Shown here: positions 1 to 7,208 of the stretch, piece by piece
Layout of the letters: every line of letters begins with the position of its first letter
Position numbering within the stretch: the first letter of the stretch is position 1
Assembly (NCBI GenBank): GCA_046728155.1
Contig: JBKPDY010000115.1
Span: forward strand, 1 to 22,120
DNA from: CAWDLX01 sp046728155
Lineage (GTDB): Bacteria > Actinomycetota > Actinomycetes > Mycobacteriales > Micromonosporaceae
Direction: 5' to 3'
DNA: 22,120 bases
Notes under the pieces: generated by a model
What the model was told of the DNA's origin: nothing
The model's database searches: none
The model's input: the letters and a program-made list of their open reading frames with translations, nothing else
Translations under genes and position numbers: made by a program

Positions 1-1
1 C

Positions 2-199
2 GGGGATCCGCCGGACAAGCGGATCGACGGGGCCGTGGAACTGCTCCGATCGAAGCAACAGCCCGACGGCACCTGGCTGTTGGAGAACACCCACCCCGGC
101 GACGTCTATTTCCCGCTGGACGACGGCGACGGCCGGCCGAGCCGGTGGAACACGTTGCGGGCATTGCGTGTCCTGCGCTGGTACGGCGGATCGTTCTGA
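2..199 (+). CDS. C-terminal end of a squalene-cyclase-like (alpha/alpha barrel) protein, 5' end outside window
   Basis: An open frame runs from the window edge to a TGA at 197-199 and gives 65 residues. The motif DGTWLLE followed by PSRWNTLRALRVLRWY resembles the last helical repeat of prenyltransferase/squalene-cyclase-fold proteins, where QxxDGxW repeats and a final RWNTLRALRVLRWY helix recur in actinobacterial proteins often named squalene cyclase or hypothetical. The N-terminal part is not in the window, so neither the start nor any catalytic residue can be judged. The fold assignment is family recall from a short stretch, and the substrate is unknown. Confidence 0.55.
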   Translation, partial: GDPPDKRIDGAVELLRSKQQPDGTWLLENTHPGDVYFPLDDGDGRPSRWNTLRALRVLRWYGGSF

Positions 200-431
200 C
201 GATTACCGCGCCGTAGCGAACACGCGGCGACCTCACCGACCTCGACATCGCCTACATGTGCCTGGACCGGCTCGGAAACTAGGGCCTGCCCGCCGTGTCC
301 GGGCCGTCGAAGACCCATCACTAAGCTAAGTGTCAAATTCCATACGAGTGACCAGCCGGCCAGCACTCCGAGCGGCACTCCACTCATTGCCGCGATTCAC
401 ACGCTCATGCCGCTGACCGCTGGCTTTGCGC
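200..431. other. Intergenic stretch with no supported gene
   Basis: Between the cyclase-like end and the Nudix stop I see no gene with a ribosome site. One plus-strand frame, closed by TAG at 206-216 and TAG at 280-282, encodes about 16 residues (DLTDLDIAYMCLDRLGN) that look protein-like and may be a relic of a lost gene. This lies on the edge of the mobile-element mosaic. Confidence 0.3.
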
Positions 432-860
432 TCAGGCGTTGTCGAGAGCCATCGATAGGATCAGCGCGGTGGTGACCGCCAAATCCCGCTCGAGGACCTC
501 GTTGCGGGGGACGAAGACGATGGCCTGACCCTCGCCGAGGACGACTTGGTCTTGGCGAGCATTGGTGGCGCCACGAAAGACGTGGACGGTAACCGAGTGC
601 GGGAACTTCTTCTCGTACGGACGGCGGCCGGTCCAGAGCGGGCGCAGTTCGCCCACAGCGAGACCAGTTTCCTCCAGCAACTCTCGACGGGCGGCCTGTT
701 CGGGCGTCTCACCGGGCTCGAGTCGGCCACCGGGCAGGCTCCACTGGTTGGGAGAGGCTGGTGCGTTCTTGTCTCGATGCTGCAGCAATACGGCACCCTG
801 AGGATCGACGAGCAGGACGAGCGCAATGTCGAAGCTGGGCACGAGGGGATTGTGACCCAC
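432..860 (-). CDS. Nudix hydrolase (MutT-like)
   Basis: Starting at GTG 860 the product is 142 residues. It carries a complete Nudix box, Gx5Ex7REUxEExGU, at residues 45-67 (G45, E51, R59-E60, E63-E64, G66), the Mg2+-binding motif that hydrolyses nucleoside-diphosphate-linked substrates. The SLPGG lead-in and an N-terminal beta strand (DIALVLLVD) are normal for the family. GTG 860 is preferred because GGAGG (869-873) lies 8 nt upstream; the frame stays open to 1088, but that would overlap the divergent recombinase gene and the extra sequence is low-complexity Pro/Arg/Ala. The gene is divergent from the recombinase at 947. The substrate (oxidised dNTP, dCTP, NDP-sugar or other) cannot be told from the motif. 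Confidence 0.85.
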   Translation of the reverse strand: MGHNPLVPSFDIALVLLVDPQGAVLLQHRDKNAPASPNQWSLPGGRLEPGETPEQAARRELLEETGLAVGELRPLWTGRRPYEKKFPHSVTVHVFRGATNARQDQVVLGEGQAIVFVPRNEVLERDLAVTTALILSMALDNA

Positions 861-946
861 TCCGTCGGCCTCCGTTGTGGAGGTGCCCGGCAACGACCGG
901 ATCTGCTTGATATGCGGGTAATCCTCGTGACCTGAGAGGGTGCCGC

Positions 947-2014
947 ATGACCTGGATGGATCCTCGCCTGCAGCGTTCGCGGACAGCTGAGGGTGATCTT
1001 GTGGTGCGGCTTGGTGTGCCGCAGCTGGACGCCTATTTGGTGTTCTTGGGAGCGCGTTCGCGGCCGAACACGGTGCTCGCGGCCGCATATGACCGGCGGG
1101 TGTTCTTCGCTGTGGTGGGCAAGCCGCCGGCGCGGGTGACGGCCGCGGATGTGCTGGGGTTCGTCACCGCGCAGCACACCGGCGCTGTGGCGAGTCGGCT
1201 TCAGCTGCTTGGCGCCGGCGCAGGAGTGTCGGCGCGGACGGTGCGGCGCCGGTTGTCCAGTGTGTCGGGGCTGTTCGGCTTCTTGCACGCGCGTGGCGAC
1301 GTCGAGGCGAACCCGGTACCGCGAGGGCTCCCGACGCGACGGGAGCGCCAACGTCCACGGCAGGGCGTTCCGCTGGTGCGCACGCCGCGCATCCTGCCGC
1401 GCGTCCTGGAGCCGGTCCAGGTGGATGCCCTGCTGGCGGCGCTGCGCACATACAGAGATAGGGCGATGGCGCAGGCGATGGTGCTGGGTGGGCTGCGCCG
1501 CTGCGAGGTGCTCGGGCTGCGCCTGGCCGATCTTCAGGTTGCGGAACGGCGGGTGTTCATCGCCGAGGGCAAAGGCGGGCACCAGCGGCTGATCCCGGTG
1601 TCGGGGCGATTCTTCGCCTCGGTCGGTTCCTATCTGGACTTCGAACGGCCCGCCGACGCCGGCACAGACCGCCTGTTCGTGGTGCTCAAGGGCCCACGCC
1701 GGGGCCAGCCGCTGACGGCGGCCGGGCTGGATCAGATCCTCGAGTCCGCCCGCGAGCGGGCCGGCGTGGACCAGGCGACCTGCCATCAACTGCGCCACAC
1801 CTGCCTGACCCGACTGCGTGAGGCCGGCATGGCACTCGAAGCGGTGCAGGCCCAGGCCGGTCACGCCTCCATCGAATCGACTAGGATCTACCTCGCTTGG
1901 CCGCCGACACGTACGGCCGCGCGGGCGGATCATTACCTGCGACTGGCGCTGGGCTTTGGGATCGGTACGGTGCAGACGACACACGTCAAACGACGCGTCG
2001 ACGATTGGGGCTAA
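947..2014 (+). CDS. Tyrosine-type site-specific recombinase/integrase
   Basis: This 355-residue protein has an N-terminal SAM-like core-binding domain (about residues 20-125) and a C-terminal catalytic domain. The full set of tyrosine-recombinase residues is visible: R184 (GLRRCE), K209 (EGKGGH), H280 and R283 (HQLRH), H306 (AGH) and nucleophile Y315 (RIYLAW). It would cut and rejoin DNA through a 3'-phosphotyrosine link. A GAGAGG sequence precedes the ATG at about 6-nt spacing. It is a XerC/D-like family found in actinobacterial accessory DNA. The tail after Y315 looks unlike the usual ending, so a late frameshift is possible but unproven. No excisionase or recognisable attachment site lies beside it, and the next gene is truncated. 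Confidence 0.85.
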   Translation: MTWMDPRLQRSRTAEGDLVVRLGVPQLDAYLVFLGARSRPNTVLAAAYDRRVFFAVVGKPPARVTAADVLGFVTAQHTGAVASRLQLLGAGAGVSARTVRRRLSSVSGLFGFLHARGDVEANPVPRGLPTRRERQRPRQGVPLVRTPRILPRVLEPVQVDALLAALRTYRDRAMAQAMVLGGLRRCEVLGLRLADLQVAERRVFIAEGKGGHQRLIPVSGRFFASVGSYLDFERPADAGTDRLFVVLKGPRRGQPLTAAGLDQILESARERAGVDQATCHQLRHTCLTRLREAGMALEAVQAQAGHASIESTRIYLAWPPTRTAARADHYLRLALGFGIGTVQTTHVKRRVDDWG

Positions 2015-2024
2015 CCTCAGCGTC

Positions 2025-2205
2025 GTGAGCTACGACCTTGCCTTCGCGCACGTGAAGCCGGGACAGACGCTCGCGGACACGATCGACGCGTTGGCCGGAC
2101 AGACCATTCAGAGCCATGACCTGGATCCGGCGGTATGGGGTCACATTCTCGCCAGCGCCCACGACGTTCTCGGCGAGGTGGAAGAGTTCGCGGCGGCTGA
2201 CTACG
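2025..2205 (+). pseudogene. 5' fragment of an MSYDL-type small protein, truncated by IS630-remnant junction
   Basis: From GTG 2025 the frame reads MSYDLAFAHVKPGQTLADT and continues as an ordinary globular sequence to about EVEEFAA. It then runs into DNA that in another frame encodes an IS630 transposase. Small actinobacterial proteins beginning MSYDLAVW, often of unknown or immunity-like role, are common; resemblance to them is limited to the first residues. The right edge is the junction inferred at about 2199-2213, where the 9-bp sequence GACTACGTA occurs twice. The original 3' part is absent, so the gene is presumably non-functional. Confidence 0.5.
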
Positions 2206-2208
2206 TAG

Positions 2209-2700
2209 CGAACCCACGACTACGTACGCCACGGCACCACCAACCTGTTCGCCGCCTTGGAGGTCCACTCTGGACAGGTACATGCCGACTGCTTTCCCCG
2301 ACGCCGTACGGCCGAGTTCCTCGCCTTTATGAACCGAGTGGTCGCGGCCTACCCCACCGAGCAGCCGCTGCACGTCATCATGGACAACCTGTCCACCCAC
2401 TCCGGCGACGAGGTCGACACGTGGCTGGCCAGCCACCCCAACGTCACACTGCATTGCACACCGACGGGAAGCTCCTGGCTCAACATGATCGAGACCTGGC
2501 TGGGGATCATCACCCGTCAGGCCATCCGCCGCGGCACCTTCACCTCCCTTCGCCATCTGATCTTCAAGATCAAGGACTACGTCGCGAGCTGGAACGCCGA
2601 CGCCACACCGTTCGAATGGACCGCCACACCCGAAGCGATAATCGAGAAGGTCGCCATACTCCAGCGCGACTTCCGGCGACTCCTCGCCAACTCTAAGTAA
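2209..2700 (+). pseudogene. IS630-family transposase, C-terminal half only
   Basis: The frame after TAG 2206-2208 begins directly with HDYVRHGTTNLFAALEVHSG and ends at TAA 2698-2700. This is the second half of an IS630/Tc1-mariner-like DDE transposase: DNLSTH supplies the second catalytic Asp, and the GSSWLNMIE block supplies the third acidic residue. The N-terminal helix-turn-helix DNA-binding domain and the first catalytic Asp are missing, so the remnant cannot transpose by itself. The stretch from 2257 could still be translated as about 147 residues, but no ribosome site supports it. Confidence 0.8.
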
Positions 2701-2724
2701 ATCCATCTCTGTTACGAACCACTA
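2209..2724 (+). mobile_element. IS630-family insertion sequence remnant (right end)
   Basis: The remnant comprises the transposase 3' half plus about 22 bases after its stop. A right terminus around 2720-2722, next to a TA dinucleotide at 2723-2724, would fit the TA target preference of IS630 elements. No matching left terminal repeat was found near 2200, so the left end has been deleted. The exact right boundary is inferred. Confidence 0.55.
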
Positions 2725-2953
2725 GTTGTCGCCGTGGGGATAGTGGAACACCTCGTCGAGGGACACCTTGAAGACCCGGGCGATCTGAAAGGCCATCTCC
2801 AGGGATGGGGAGTAGCGGCCCCGCTCAATGGCGATGATGGGTCTGGCGGGTCACGCCGATGCGTTCGGCCAACTGTGCCTGCGTCATCTCATCGTGGGTG
2901 AACCGCAGCGCACGTATGGAGTTCCTAATCCTGTCGGCTTGCTCATGGTCGAC
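2722..2953 (-). pseudogene. Small XRE/Cro-type HTH regulator, frameshifted
   Basis: Reading leftward, one frame gives NSIRALRFTHDEMTQAQLAE then RIGVTRQT, the classic helix-turn-helix of 65-75-residue XRE regulators. It then runs off as HHRH and a stop. In the next frame the family sequence resumes exactly: IIAIERGRYSPSLEMAFQIA, then RVFKVSLDEVFHYPHGDN and TAG (2724-2722). Removing one C/G from the GGGTC/GACCC tract at about 2837-2841 restores one reading frame, so this is a single-base insertion or a sequencing error. The start is also unclear: the ATG at 2947 is out of frame and the in-frame position near 2953 is GTC. Its last codon abuts the inferred IS630 end. Confidence 0.65.
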
Positions 2954-2974
2954 GGCTACAGTCCCCGCCGGTAA

Positions 2975-3262
2975 GCCACAAGCTTCACCGCGGATCCGAC
3001 CACCGCCCACGCCGCCGACGACGTGATCGCGGTCGGCTACTCCAGCCAGTTCACCGTTGCGCTGCGCTGGGACGGCACGACCTGGCAGCGGCTGGCCGCC
3101 GGTAACGCCAACCCGTCGCCCAGCACAACCCTGGCCATCGCCAACGTCCTGCGCAGGCTCGCCCACGCCGGCGCGGCGGTCTGGGCGGTGGGCTTCTACT
3201 ACACAGGCACCGGCGCCGACTCCCGTGTACAACGCACCCTCATCGAGCGCTACACCTGCTGA
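2975..3262 (+). pseudogene. C-terminal fragment of a WDGTTW/VGY beta-repeat secreted-type protein
   Basis: An open frame follows TAA 2972-2974 and ends at TGA 3260-3262. It contains DDVIAVGYSS, LRWDGTTWQRL, VWAVGFYYTG and TLIERYTC. Repeats of the type VWAVG...LI..WDGT.W are known from large actinobacterial secreted beta-propeller-like proteins of unknown function. Only about one and a half repeats remain, with no signal peptide and no credible start (GTG 3023 has no ribosome site). It is best read as the tail of a gene lost during insertions in this region. Confidence 0.5.
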
Positions 3263-3626
3263 TCCCGCCGGCCGCGCACCCTGCCGGGTCACCCGGCCCC
3301 ACCGCGACACCGGCGGAGACCGAGCGGCGTGACGCGACACAGCCGGCAGGCGTACCTGCGCAACGCCACGAAGACCGTGATGAAACGCTGCCGCGGCCCA
3401 GTCGCGCCAGATGATCTTCCCGCCCTTGCGCGGGACCTTCCCGGTTCCGTAAAGCCGGTCAGGCCACCTACGCCGCGCAGGGCCGTACCCAGCGTCACCG
3501 CGGCGGCTATCGGGGTGGCGATCGTTCGAGCTCACCACCGACGCTCAGCTAGAAGCTGACCGTCGACTTCGCTCGTTCTGGCCGGGTCAGGCTGGTTTCA
3601 TCGGCGTTCGTGGGGAGGAGGCTAAG
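3263..3626. other. Gene-poor 364-base stretch upstream of the integrase
   Basis: No coding region is convincing on either strand. Open frames here are Arg/Pro-rich with no motif and no ribosome site. In integrated actinobacterial elements this position usually holds an excisionase and replication gene, and neither is present. The integrase ribosome site, GAGGAGG at 3615-3621, lies at its right edge, 5 nt before ATG 3627. Confidence 0.4.
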
Positions 3627-5051
3627 ATGGATGTGATCTTCAAGCGGTGTGGGTGCCGGGATCGGCAGACGCGAAAGCGGCTGGAGCGGTCGTGTCCCCG
3701 GCTTGGTGAGTGCAATCATGGGAGCTGGTACTTCCATTGCTCGGTGTCGACGTTGTCGGGTCGGCTGGACCGGGTGCGCCGCGGTGGCTTCGCCACACGT
3801 GACGCGGCTCTCGCGGAGCGGGATGTATTGGTGTCCCGGTCGCGGCAGGAGTGCACGACGGCGACGTGGACGGTGGCGCGGTGGTTGCGGTGCTGGTTGT
3901 CGGCGAGGGCGAGCATCCGGCCGAGCACGCTGCGCTCGTACACCGAGCACGTCGAGGGTCACCTCATCCCCCACCTGGGTTCGATCCGACTGGGCGAGTT
4001 GACGGGCCGGCAGGTTGCCGAGATGTTCACCACGCTGGGAAGAACCGTGAATCGCTATGGCCGGATGCCGGCCCCGTCGACGCTGCATCGCATCCGGGCG
4101 ACGCTGCGGGCGGCGTTGAACGCGGCGATCCGGGAGGGCCTGTTGCAAGACAACCCGGCCCGGCATGTCGAGCTGCCGACGCCGCGTCGCCCGCAGGCGC
4201 AGGTGTGGACCAACCATCGGGTCCGCGAGTGGCGGAACTCGGGTGTGCGGTTTCCGGTGGCGGTGTGGACGGCCGAACTGCTGGCGCAGTTCCTCCGGTT
4301 CGTCGCCGACGATCAACTGTCTGCGATGTGGTGGCTGGTCGCGCTGCGCGGCCTTCGCCGGGGTGAGGCGGCCGGGCTGCGGTGGGTCGATGTCGACCTC
4401 GATGAGCGGGTCGTGATGATCAACCAGCAGAGGATAACGTTCGGGCACACCACAACGGTCGGTCCGCCGAAGACCGCAGCCAGCCGGCGAACGATCGCCC
4501 TCGACGCGGCAACCGTGCGGCTGCTGCGTGAGCACCGCCGTCGCCAGGCGAAGGAACGACTCCACGCCGGTGATCGGTGGGTCGAGTCGGGCTACGTGTT
4601 CACCAACCTCGTTGGTGAGCCGCTCAACCCTGACTACCTGACCCGCCGGTTCGGCCACCTTGTTCGCAAGTCGGCTCTACCGCCGATAAGGCTGCACGAC
4701 CTGCGCCATGGGGCCGCAACCCTCGCCCACGCCGCTGGCGCGGACCTGAAGACCGTTCAGGAGCAGCTGGGCCACACCAGCATCGTCTTGACCGCCGACA
4801 CCTACACCAGCGTGCTCATGACCCTACAGTTCAAGATCGCCGAGGCCACCGCACGGCTCGTCCTTGCGGCAGCCGCCCGCAACCCCGGCGTACGGTACCG
4901 ACGACAGATGGCGAGTGCACCGCCGGGATCCGCCGCGCCCACTGCCTCGACCAGGCCAAAACCGGTACGCCCCACGCGATCGCACCGCAAGCGGCGCCGC
5001 GCGAAGGGCCGCACCCACGTGACACCCAAATGGCACCCAAAGATCGACTAG
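3627..5051 (+). CDS. Tyrosine integrase of a tRNA-associated integrative element
   Basis: This is a full-length 474-residue phage/AICE-type integrase. The N-terminus has clustered Cys/His (C8, C10, C23, C29, H31) followed by HGSWYF, a feature of actinobacterial integrases that may form a small zinc-binding arm domain. A SAM-like core-binding domain follows (about 75-180), then the catalytic domain with R244 (GLRRGE), K282 (PPKTAASRR), H357 and R360 (HDLRH), H383 (LGH) and nucleophile Y393. The C-terminal 45 residues are basic and low-complexity. The start is fixed by GAGGAGG 5 nt upstream. The stop lies 34 nt from the 3' end of tRNA-Lys, the standard int-att arrangement. All catalytic residues are present, so it could be active although its neighbours are decayed. 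Confidence 0.92.
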   Translation: MDVIFKRCGCRDRQTRKRLERSCPRLGECNHGSWYFHCSVSTLSGRLDRVRRGGFATRDAALAERDVLVSRSRQECTTATWTVARWLRCWLSARASIRPSTLRSYTEHVEGHLIPHLGSIRLGELTGRQVAEMFTTLGRTVNRYGRMPAPSTLHRIRATLRAALNAAIREGLLQDNPARHVELPTPRRPQAQVWTNHRVREWRNSGVRFPVAVWTAELLAQFLRFVADDQLSAMWWLVALRGLRRGEAAGLRWVDVDLDERVVMINQQRITFGHTTTVGPPKTAASRRTIALDAATVRLLREHRRRQAKERLHAGDRWVESGYVFTNLVGEPLNPDYLTRRFGHLVRKSALPPIRLHDLRHGAATLAHAAGADLKTVQEQLGHTSIVLTADTYTSVLMTLQFKIAEATARLVLAAAARNPGVRYRRQMASAPPGSAAPTASTRPKPVRPTRSHRKRRRAKGRTHVTPKWHPKID

Positions 5052-5085
5052 AAATAGGGCGATGCCTATACGGACTGGTCAGACC

Positions 5086-5130
5086 TGGTGCGCCGCCAGG
5101 GACTCGAACCCCGAACCCGCGGATTAAGAG
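5086..5130. other. Probable integrase attachment-site half (attL/attR) inside tRNA-Lys 3' end
   Basis: Integrases that sit beside a tRNA 3' end normally recombine within the T arm or anticodon region, leaving the tRNA intact on one side and a short direct repeat on the other. The segment from CCA to the anticodon loop is therefore the likely core. I found no repeat of GGGACTCGAACC elsewhere in the window, so the partner site is beyond base 1 or lost. The boundaries are inference. Confidence 0.35.
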
Positions 5131-5161
5131 TCCGCTGCTCTGCCAGTTGAGCTAGCGGCGC
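5086..5161 (-). tRNA. tRNA-Lys (anticodon CTT), CCA encoded
   Basis: The minus strand folds as a canonical 76-base tRNA. Acceptor strands are GCGCCGC-type pairing of 5155-5161 with 5090-5096, discriminator A at 5089 and CCA encoded at 5088-5086. The D arm (AGCTCAACTGGCAGAGC), the anticodon stem GCGGA/TCCGC with loop CTCTTAA, and the T arm with GGTTCGAGTCC are all recognisable. The anticodon CTT (5128-5126) reads AAG, lysine. The gene is complete, and its 3' end faces the integrase, as expected when an element has integrated into the tRNA 3' part and restored it. Confidence 0.95.
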
Positions 5162-5347
5162 TCGTTTGGCAACGGCAAGTACGGTAGCACGCCTCCGTGA
5201 CCATCCCGAACCAGTTCCCGCTCACCCGCTGTATACGGACAATGGGCGATAAACAAGGCGCCGAACTGGACCTGAATCGGACATTGCCGGCAGTCACCCG
5301 CCGTATCAATCTACATAGGACGGCACGCGCGGCCCGACGCGAGCCCG

Positions 5348-5935
5348 TCAGGTGGCCGCCAGCCCAGCCGCCACGAAGAGCACCAGGGCGACCGTAAGGT
5401 AGGCCACCGGTGGGCGCAGCCAGGCGTGGGGCGATGGCGCGTCGACGATTCTCGCGGCTCCGGTGGCCAGCCCGTAAAGCCCTCGCGCCCCCAGCGGGAG
5501 ACCGAGCAACATCAGGACACTGGAGATCACGCCCGAGGCGGAGCGCGAGGATCCGAAGCCCGCGTCGAGCAGCACACGCAGGACCGGTATCGCGACGACG
5601 AGGGCCGGGACCACTATCACCAGGCTCAGCGTCCGGCGGGTGTTGGTTGCCCGGGCCGACCGGCTGGCGCTCCGACCGGCGGGCATCGCCGGATGCTGCG
5701 CCTGCTGTTGCGGGGCCTCGGCGGGCGTGGCTTCGGTCGGCCACTGACCCATCGGGGGCGGTGCACCCTGCGAGGCCCTGCCTCGGCTCCGGCGCTCCGG
5801 TGCGCGGTGTCCGCTCTGGTCGGCGTATGACTCGTACTGAGGGTGCCCGCCCGTGTCCTGGAACTGCTGCTCGCCCCGATACCAGCGAGTTGCCGACTCG
5901 TCCGGGTAGCCGCCGTGATGAGGTTCCACGGTCAC
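5348..5935 (-). CDS. Small membrane protein with Pro/Gln-rich cytoplasmic N-terminus
   Basis: The 195-residue product has a disordered N-terminal half rich in Gly, Pro, Gln, Arg and Ser (1-100), ending in a basic stretch. Three hydrophobic helices follow at about 103-123, 134-157 and 174-194. Topology is probably N-terminus inside, helped by the Arg-rich stop before helix 1. I recognise no enzymatic motif; such proline-rich-plus-TM proteins are common in actinobacteria and of unknown function. The start is GTG 5935 by default; GTG 5929 is equally possible and neither has a good ribosome site. It lies upstream of tRNA-Lys on the same strand and is the first ordinary chromosomal gene right of the element. 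Confidence 0.65.
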   Translation of the reverse strand: MTVEPHHGGYPDESATRWYRGEQQFQDTGGHPQYESYADQSGHRAPERRSRGRASQGAPPPMGQWPTEATPAEAPQQQAQHPAMPAGRSASRSARATNTRRTLSLVIVVPALVVAIPVLRVLLDAGFGSSRSASGVISSVLMLLGLPLGARGLYGLATGAARIVDAPSPHAWLRPPVAYLTVALVLFVAAGLAAT

Positions 5936-5998
5936 GAACCGTATGCCACTGGCCCGTCGGCCGCCACCCGGGCGCCACCATACATGTTAAGACGCCAA

Positions 5999-6430
5999 TC
6001 AGGCCGGCTCGTGGCCAAGCAAGATCGACTGCTGGTGGTATTCGTAGAGGCCGTCGAATCGATCGGCGGCGGCGGCGATCGTATGTTCGTCATCCTCTAG
6101 GAGCGTCAGTCCTCGCATGAGCATGTCGAGACCGGCGGCTTCCGGCGCGTCATGGATGTCGTCATGCAGATCCGCCTCGTGGACGGCTTGCGCGATCCGC
6201 CACAGGACGGGGTCGGTAAGGTCGTAATTCCGAAGCATCGTCTCGAAGCTGCACAAATGGCCACGATGTCCCAGCGCTGCTTTGGGCATGTCGTAAGCAA
6301 CAGCGTCGGCGGGGGAGTCCGCCGCGTCGTCGACAAGAACGAAATGTGCATCGGGATCGATCCAGCGCCGGATGAGCCACGCACATGCGCCACGGTCGAT
6401 GTGGACCCCTGCCCTGGTGACCCATCTCAT
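5999..6430 (-). CDS. ChrB C-terminal-domain protein (chromate resistance family)
   Basis: This 143-residue protein begins MRWVTRAGVHIDRGACAWLI and continues RRWIDPDAHFVLV, the signature opening of the ChrB C-terminal domain (WVTR...DR.AC.WLI..FID..A). The later conserved CSFE block is present (HLCSFETML). In proteobacterial ChrB this domain follows an N-terminal regulatory domain in one chain; here it is a separate gene. Its ATG overlaps the stop of the ChrB N-domain gene in ATGA at 6427-6430, so the two are translationally coupled and the products probably act together. No ChrA transporter lies in the window. A sensing, reductase-like or regulatory role linked to oxyanion or oxidative stress is family inference. 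Confidence 0.82.
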   Translation of the reverse strand: MRWVTRAGVHIDRGACAWLIRRWIDPDAHFVLVDDAADSPADAVAYDMPKAALGHRGHLCSFETMLRNYDLTDPVLWRIAQAVHEADLHDDIHDAPEAAGLDMLMRGLTLLEDDEHTIAAAADRFDGLYEYHQQSILLGHEPA

Positions 6431-6924
6431 CGTGGCAACTCTGAAATCTCGGTCAGTCTGGCTGCCAACGCGTCGACAGCGGCGTGAGCCTCGTCGCGTT
6501 GCGGCGGCGGGAAGAAGTCCCGTCGGGCAACTCGCCCCAACTCATCGCGCAGTCGGCGTACCGTCCGGCGCGTCGCGTCCGGGTCCGGGTCCGCTCCGGC
6601 GCTCATCGCCTGCTGCGCGATGTTTGAATACTCAGCTGCGCGGGCTTGGCGAAGGCCGTCCGCGATCGAGTCCTCGTGGACTCCGCTGGCCGGAGTGCCG
6701 AGCCACACGGTCGCGGTACCGCCAGCCTCGGTGATCTCCTCGGCGATCCATTCGAGCTGCTCACGGGTACGGGCGCCGGCCGGGAGGCCGACGAGGCCAT
6801 CGCCGAGGCGGGCCACACCCAGCCGCTCCAATCTTCGCCAGACCGCGATCCGGGGTGTCGAGGGTTCCCGTGGCATCCGATAGGACAGCAACACCCACCG
6901 GCGCGACCGCCTGCGCTCAGCCAT
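6427..6924 (-). CDS. ChrB N-terminal-domain protein (chromate-responsive regulator family)
   Basis: From ATG 6924 the product is 165 residues. RRWVLLSYRMPREPSTPRIA followed by VWRRLERLGVARL matches the start of the ChrB N-terminal domain (WLLL.YRVPREPS..RVAVWR.L..LG). In characterised systems ChrB acts as a chromate-sensing transcription regulator of chrA. The frame is open farther upstream, but ATG 6924 aligns with the family start and has GGGGG about 5 nt before it. It is the first gene of a two-gene unit with the ChrB C-domain gene. A 14-bp palindrome 20-33 nt upstream is repeated before the divergent ChrB C-domain gene, which suggests shared, possibly self-directed, regulation. Confidence 0.82.
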   Translation of the reverse strand: MAERRRSRRWVLLSYRMPREPSTPRIAVWRRLERLGVARLGDGLVGLPAGARTREQLEWIAEEITEAGGTATVWLGTPASGVHEDSIADGLRQARAAEYSNIAQQAMSAGADPDPDATRRTVRRLRDELGRVARRDFFPPPQRDEAHAAVDALAARLTEISELPR

Positions 6925-6943
6925 GACGCCCCCAAGAGTACCC

Positions 6944-6957
6944 GTAACCACGGTTAC
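6944..6957. promoter_or_regulatory. Palindromic candidate operator 1 (GTAACC-N2-GGTTAC)
   Basis: GTAACCACGGTTAC is two 6-bp inverted half-sites with a 2-bp centre, 20 nt before the ChrB N-domain ATG. Its near-identical partner lies at 7154-7167. On the minus strand a TAGACT (6971-6966) just upstream could be a -10 element, which would put the palindrome in the early transcribed region. Confidence 0.6.
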
Positions 6958-7132
6958 AAAGGACAAGTCTACGCGTCGGGCATCCGTTGGCTGGAGCGCT
7001 CGGGCGGCAGCTCCGTTCCCGAACCCGTTGACGACCAGTCCCGCCTGTAAGGTCCGCACGCCGACCGGTAGCTCGTTGCGACGTGGGCTCGAAAGTGAGA
7101 CAAGCATCAGCAGGGTACCGGTTCACGCGAAG

Positions 7133-7161
7133 TTGACAGTAGAGACGCTGTGAGCAACCGT
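7133..7161 (+). promoter_or_regulatory. Candidate promoter of the divergent ChrB C-domain gene
   Basis: A perfect TTGACA (-35) at 7133-7138 is followed after 17 nt by AACCGT at 7156-7161, a poor -10 that lies within candidate operator 2. The geometry is right and the -10 is weak, as expected of a regulated or activator-dependent promoter, but this is motif reading only. Confidence 0.35.
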
Positions 7162-7167
7162 GGTTAC
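7154..7167. promoter_or_regulatory. Palindromic candidate operator 2 (GCAACC-N2-GGTTAC)
   Basis: GCAACCGTGGTTAC differs from the reverse complement of operator 1 at one base. It lies 42-55 nt before ATG 7209 and overlaps the inferred -10 region, a position suited to repression. Confidence 0.6.
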
Positions 7168-7208
7168 ATGGGCCCCACGGCTGCGAGCTCTGCGAAGGAG
7201 ACGGCGTG

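Noticed and set aside
106..387. 93-codon minus-strand open frame near the left edge
   Set aside because: It overlaps the real plus-strand cyclase-like end and has no motif or ribosome site.
461..1984. 507-codon open frame on the minus strand opposite the recombinase
   Set aside because: It is a high-GC shadow: Arg/Pro/His-rich with no motif, while both opposite-strand genes show full family signatures.
1880..2014. Possible late frameshift in the first recombinase (alternative frame reads LAADTYGRAG)
   Set aside because: The nucleophile Tyr and all catalytic residues precede it and this family's tails vary, so the evidence is too weak to call the gene broken.
2825..3538. 237-codon minus-strand frame containing the XRE helix
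   Set aside because: Only the last 45 codons are family-like; the upstream part is an antisense shadow of the beta-repeat fragment and intergenic DNA.
3549..4658. 369-codon open frame on the minus strand opposite the tRNA-adjacent integrase
   Set aside because: Low-complexity Arg/Pro/Gln composition and no ribosome site; the plus-strand integrase accounts for the region.
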